A DNA stretch of 7,078 nucleotides from a bacterium. GTDB lineage: Bacteria > Verrucomicrobiota > Verrucomicrobiae > Limisphaerales > J093. Below, piece by piece: positions 6,236 to 7,078 of the stretch. Both the position numbers and the translations under genes were made by a program. The notes beneath the pieces were generated by a model. That model was not told the DNA's origin and did not search any database. It worked only from the letters and a program-made list of their open reading frames with translations. Positions within the stretch are counted from its first letter, which is position 1, and each line of letters opens with the position of its first letter. The stretch is taken from positions 1 to 7,078 of the forward strand of contig JAKCAB010000697.1 of assembly GCA_021839785.1 (NCBI GenBank). The letters run 5' to 3'.

Positions 6236-6260
6236 TTTTTTTGTTTCGTTTTTTGTTTCG
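6236..6260. repeat. 12-bp tandem repeat in the pilin leader
   Basis: TTTTTTGTTTCG is repeated head to tail (6237-6248 and 6249-6260). In the pilin mRNA this gives an A-rich, G-poor, unstructured leader of CGAAACAAAAAA units that ends near a GGAAAAG site before the start codon. Such leaders can favour ribosome loading or bind regulators. This is inference. Confidence 0.7.
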
Positions 6261-6292
6261 TCTTGTCTTTTCCAATCGGAAAGACAGCCGTA

Positions 6293-6321
6293 CTTGTAGC
6301 AGTTCCCCTCGAGGTGTGCAA
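6293..6321 (-). promoter_or_regulatory. candidate promoter of the pilin gene
   Basis: On the minus strand TTGCAC (6321-6316) and TACAAG (6298-6293) are separated by exactly 17 bp. They match the -35 and -10 consensus at 3 and 4 of 6 positions. Transcription would begin near 6286 and give a leader of about 60 nt. The box scores are weak, but the location, spacing and sudden AT-richness support it. Confidence 0.4.
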
Positions 6322-6328
6322 GCGTTTT

Positions 6329-6344
6329 TATTACGAAATATTAC
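6329..6344 (-). promoter_or_regulatory. 10-bp-phased direct repeat upstream of the pilin promoter
   Basis: TATTAC occurs at 6329-6334 and 6339-6344 (GTAATA on the transcribed sense), exactly one helical turn apart and just upstream of the candidate -35 box. It could be an activator site or an AT-rich UP element. No known regulator is recognised. Confidence 0.35.
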
Positions 6345-6379
6345 TTACCTGGAATCCTGTAGGCCCGCTGCCCCCTCCG

Positions 6380-6393
6380 GGCGGTATGCCGCC
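6380..6393. other. GC-rich imperfect hairpin upstream of the pilin promoter
   Basis: GGCGG-TATG-CCGCC forms a 5-bp stem. The flanks (C-rich 6370-6379, G-rich 6394-6405) can extend it imperfectly. It sits between module B and the AT-rich pilin promoter region and may insulate or terminate transcription. The function is unknown. Confidence 0.35.
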
Positions 6394-6405
6394 GGGGGTG
6401 GGGGG

Positions 6406-6763
6406 TGAACCTGGAAACCGCCGAGGGACGCCGCTGAACGCAGATAAGGCCAAGACAGTCAGGATGTTGAGTGACAGGAGCCGGTTCGCCCAGGGCCGCG
6501 CTAAAGTCGGTTCGGTCCCTTCCCAATCCGAAACCCGAAGACCGAATGCCGAAAGCGATCCGCAGTCCGCAGTCCCGAATCCACAGCGCCCCCCAGCGGA
6601 GCCGCCGCCCCGCGGATCGAGCCATTCTCGGAGCTCGGAACTCGGGTTTCGGATTTCGGGTTTCGGGGCGATCCGCGGGTTCCTCTCCTGGGGGAGAAGG
6701 TTAGGGTGAGGGCGAGTCCGGGTTCTGACTGCCATCGGCCGGACTTTAGTTTAGCGCCGCCCT
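6406..6763 (+). repeat. composite intergenic repeat, module B (compact copy)
   Basis: This is a direct-orientation relative of module A lying on the other side of the pilin gene. It has one copy of the central unit and lacks the 54-bp segment and the 8-, 15- and 132-bp duplications of A. It has its own small duplications: CGCAGTC twice at 6560-6573 and TTTAG twice near 6745-6754. It fills most of the gap between the pilin promoter and pdxH. The open frames across it are repeat-derived and not supported as genes. Confidence 0.8.
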
Positions 6764-6787
6764 GAAGTCCGAAACCCGAAACCCGAG
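6641..6787. repeat. long inverted repeat around the hairpin unit of module B
   Basis: The arm at 6641-6660 (CTCGGGTTTCGGATTTCGGG) pairs with 6768-6787 at 18 of 20 positions and encloses the degraded REP-like hairpin. Module A has a comparable opposition between its AATCCGAAACCCGAAG stretch (5274-5289) and its GGATTTC tracts (5371-5390). The modules therefore look like foldable non-autonomous elements rather than random spacer. Confidence 0.6.
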
Positions 6788-6797
6788 CGGGCCCAAC

Positions 6798-6832
6798 GCC
6801 CGGGCCAAACCCGGCCTTGCGGTTTGGCGGGC
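6798..6832. other. bulged stem-loop upstream of pdxH
   Basis: GCCAAACC (6804-6811) pairs perfectly with GGTTTGGC (6821-6828) across a 9-nt loop. GCCC (6798-6801) and GGGC (6829-6832) extend the stem to 12 bp after a 2-nt bulge. It ends 33 nt before the pdxH start. It could be a leader structure or a boundary terminator; it lacks a T-run. Confidence 0.45.
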
Positions 6833-6865
6833 TTCTGGGGACTCTCCACGCCATTTGCGAGCGCC

Positions 6866-7078
6866 ATGAACATCGGAGACATGCGGCAGGATTACACCCG
6901 CGACGAACTCCATCGCCGCGACTTGCAGCCGGACCCGTTCGCTCAATTCGCGGTCTGGTTTCGCGAGGCGTGCCAGAGCGGGATGATCGAGCCGAACGCA
7001 ATGAGCCTGGCCACGGTGGGCGCGGACGGCCGCCCCACGCTGCGCACCGTGCTGCTCAAGAAATGGGATCCGTCCGGC
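6866..7078 (+). CDS. pdxH: Pyridoxamine 5'-phosphate oxidase, N-terminal part
   Basis: The first 71 codons are present and the window ends in frame. PdxH uses FMN to oxidise pyridoxine or pyridoxamine 5'-phosphate to pyridoxal 5'-phosphate, the last step of vitamin B6 synthesis and salvage, in the cytoplasm. The visible part has the family's N-terminal signature MRQDYTRDELHRRDLQPDPF (6-25), then FAVWFREACQSGMIEPNAMS (28-47) and the first FMN-barrel strands LATVGADGRPTLRTVLLKKW (48-67), which align closely with E. coli PdxH as remembered (LRREYT, RRRDL, ADP, VLLK). The ATG at 6866 gives the usual few residues before the MRQDYT motif. ATG 6881 is possible but has a GGAG only 2 nt away. The preceding Shine-Dalgarno site is weak. 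The gene diverges from the pilin gene and has no apparent link to it. Confidence 0.93.
   Translation, partial: MNIGDMRQDYTRDELHRRDLQPDPFAQFAVWFREACQSGMIEPNAMSLATVGADGRPTLRTVLLKKWDPSG

Noticed and set aside
5079..6299. Open frames through repeat modules and opposite the pilin, including 5114-5749 minus with the LTLTLSP-type peptide
   Set aside because: The peptides merely translate the tandem repeats. This is a well-known source of spurious hypothetical proteins.

Overview
The window looks like a high-GC chromosomal segment from a Gram-negative bacterium, most probably Verrucomicrobiota (a Pedosphaera/Limisphaerales-like lineage) or a related PVC-group organism. The reasons are a secreted DUF1080 (PF06439) protein, GC-rich genes, and dispersed intergenic repeats built from TTCGGAT-type heptamers and a GGGAGAGGGTTAGGGTGAGG-type element. 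The lineage is an inference and no marker gene proves it.

Layout: (1) 78-791, minus, a secreted DUF1080 protein. (2) 1056-6224, minus, a four-gene archaic-type chaperone-usher pilus locus. In transcription order it holds a small SCPU-like major pilin (5736-6224), a PapD-like periplasmic chaperone (4354-5073), an outer-membrane usher (1970-4357) and a two-domain spore-coat-U/CsuE-like tip protein (1056-1967). Chaperone, usher and tip are tightly packed (an ATGA overlap, then a 2-nt gap) and surely co-transcribed. The pilin is separated from them by 662 bp. (3) Two related copies of a composite non-coding repeat: module A (5080-5616) between chaperone and pilin, and module B (6406-6763) beyond the pilin promoter. 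They lie in the same orientation and bracket the pilin gene. Module A has expanded by tandem duplication at 8, 15 and 132 bp. (4) 6866-7078, plus, the 5' end of pdxH (pyridoxamine 5'-phosphate oxidase), cut by the window edge.

How the genes work together: the chaperone would take pilin and tip subunits emerging from the Sec pathway and deliver them to the usher, which exports a thin fibre with the two-domain protein at its tip. DUF1080 and pdxH are unrelated neighbours. The most notable observation is that the putative structural pilin, with a single cysteine and a GC content well below its neighbours, sits as a separable cassette between direct repeats that could recombine.
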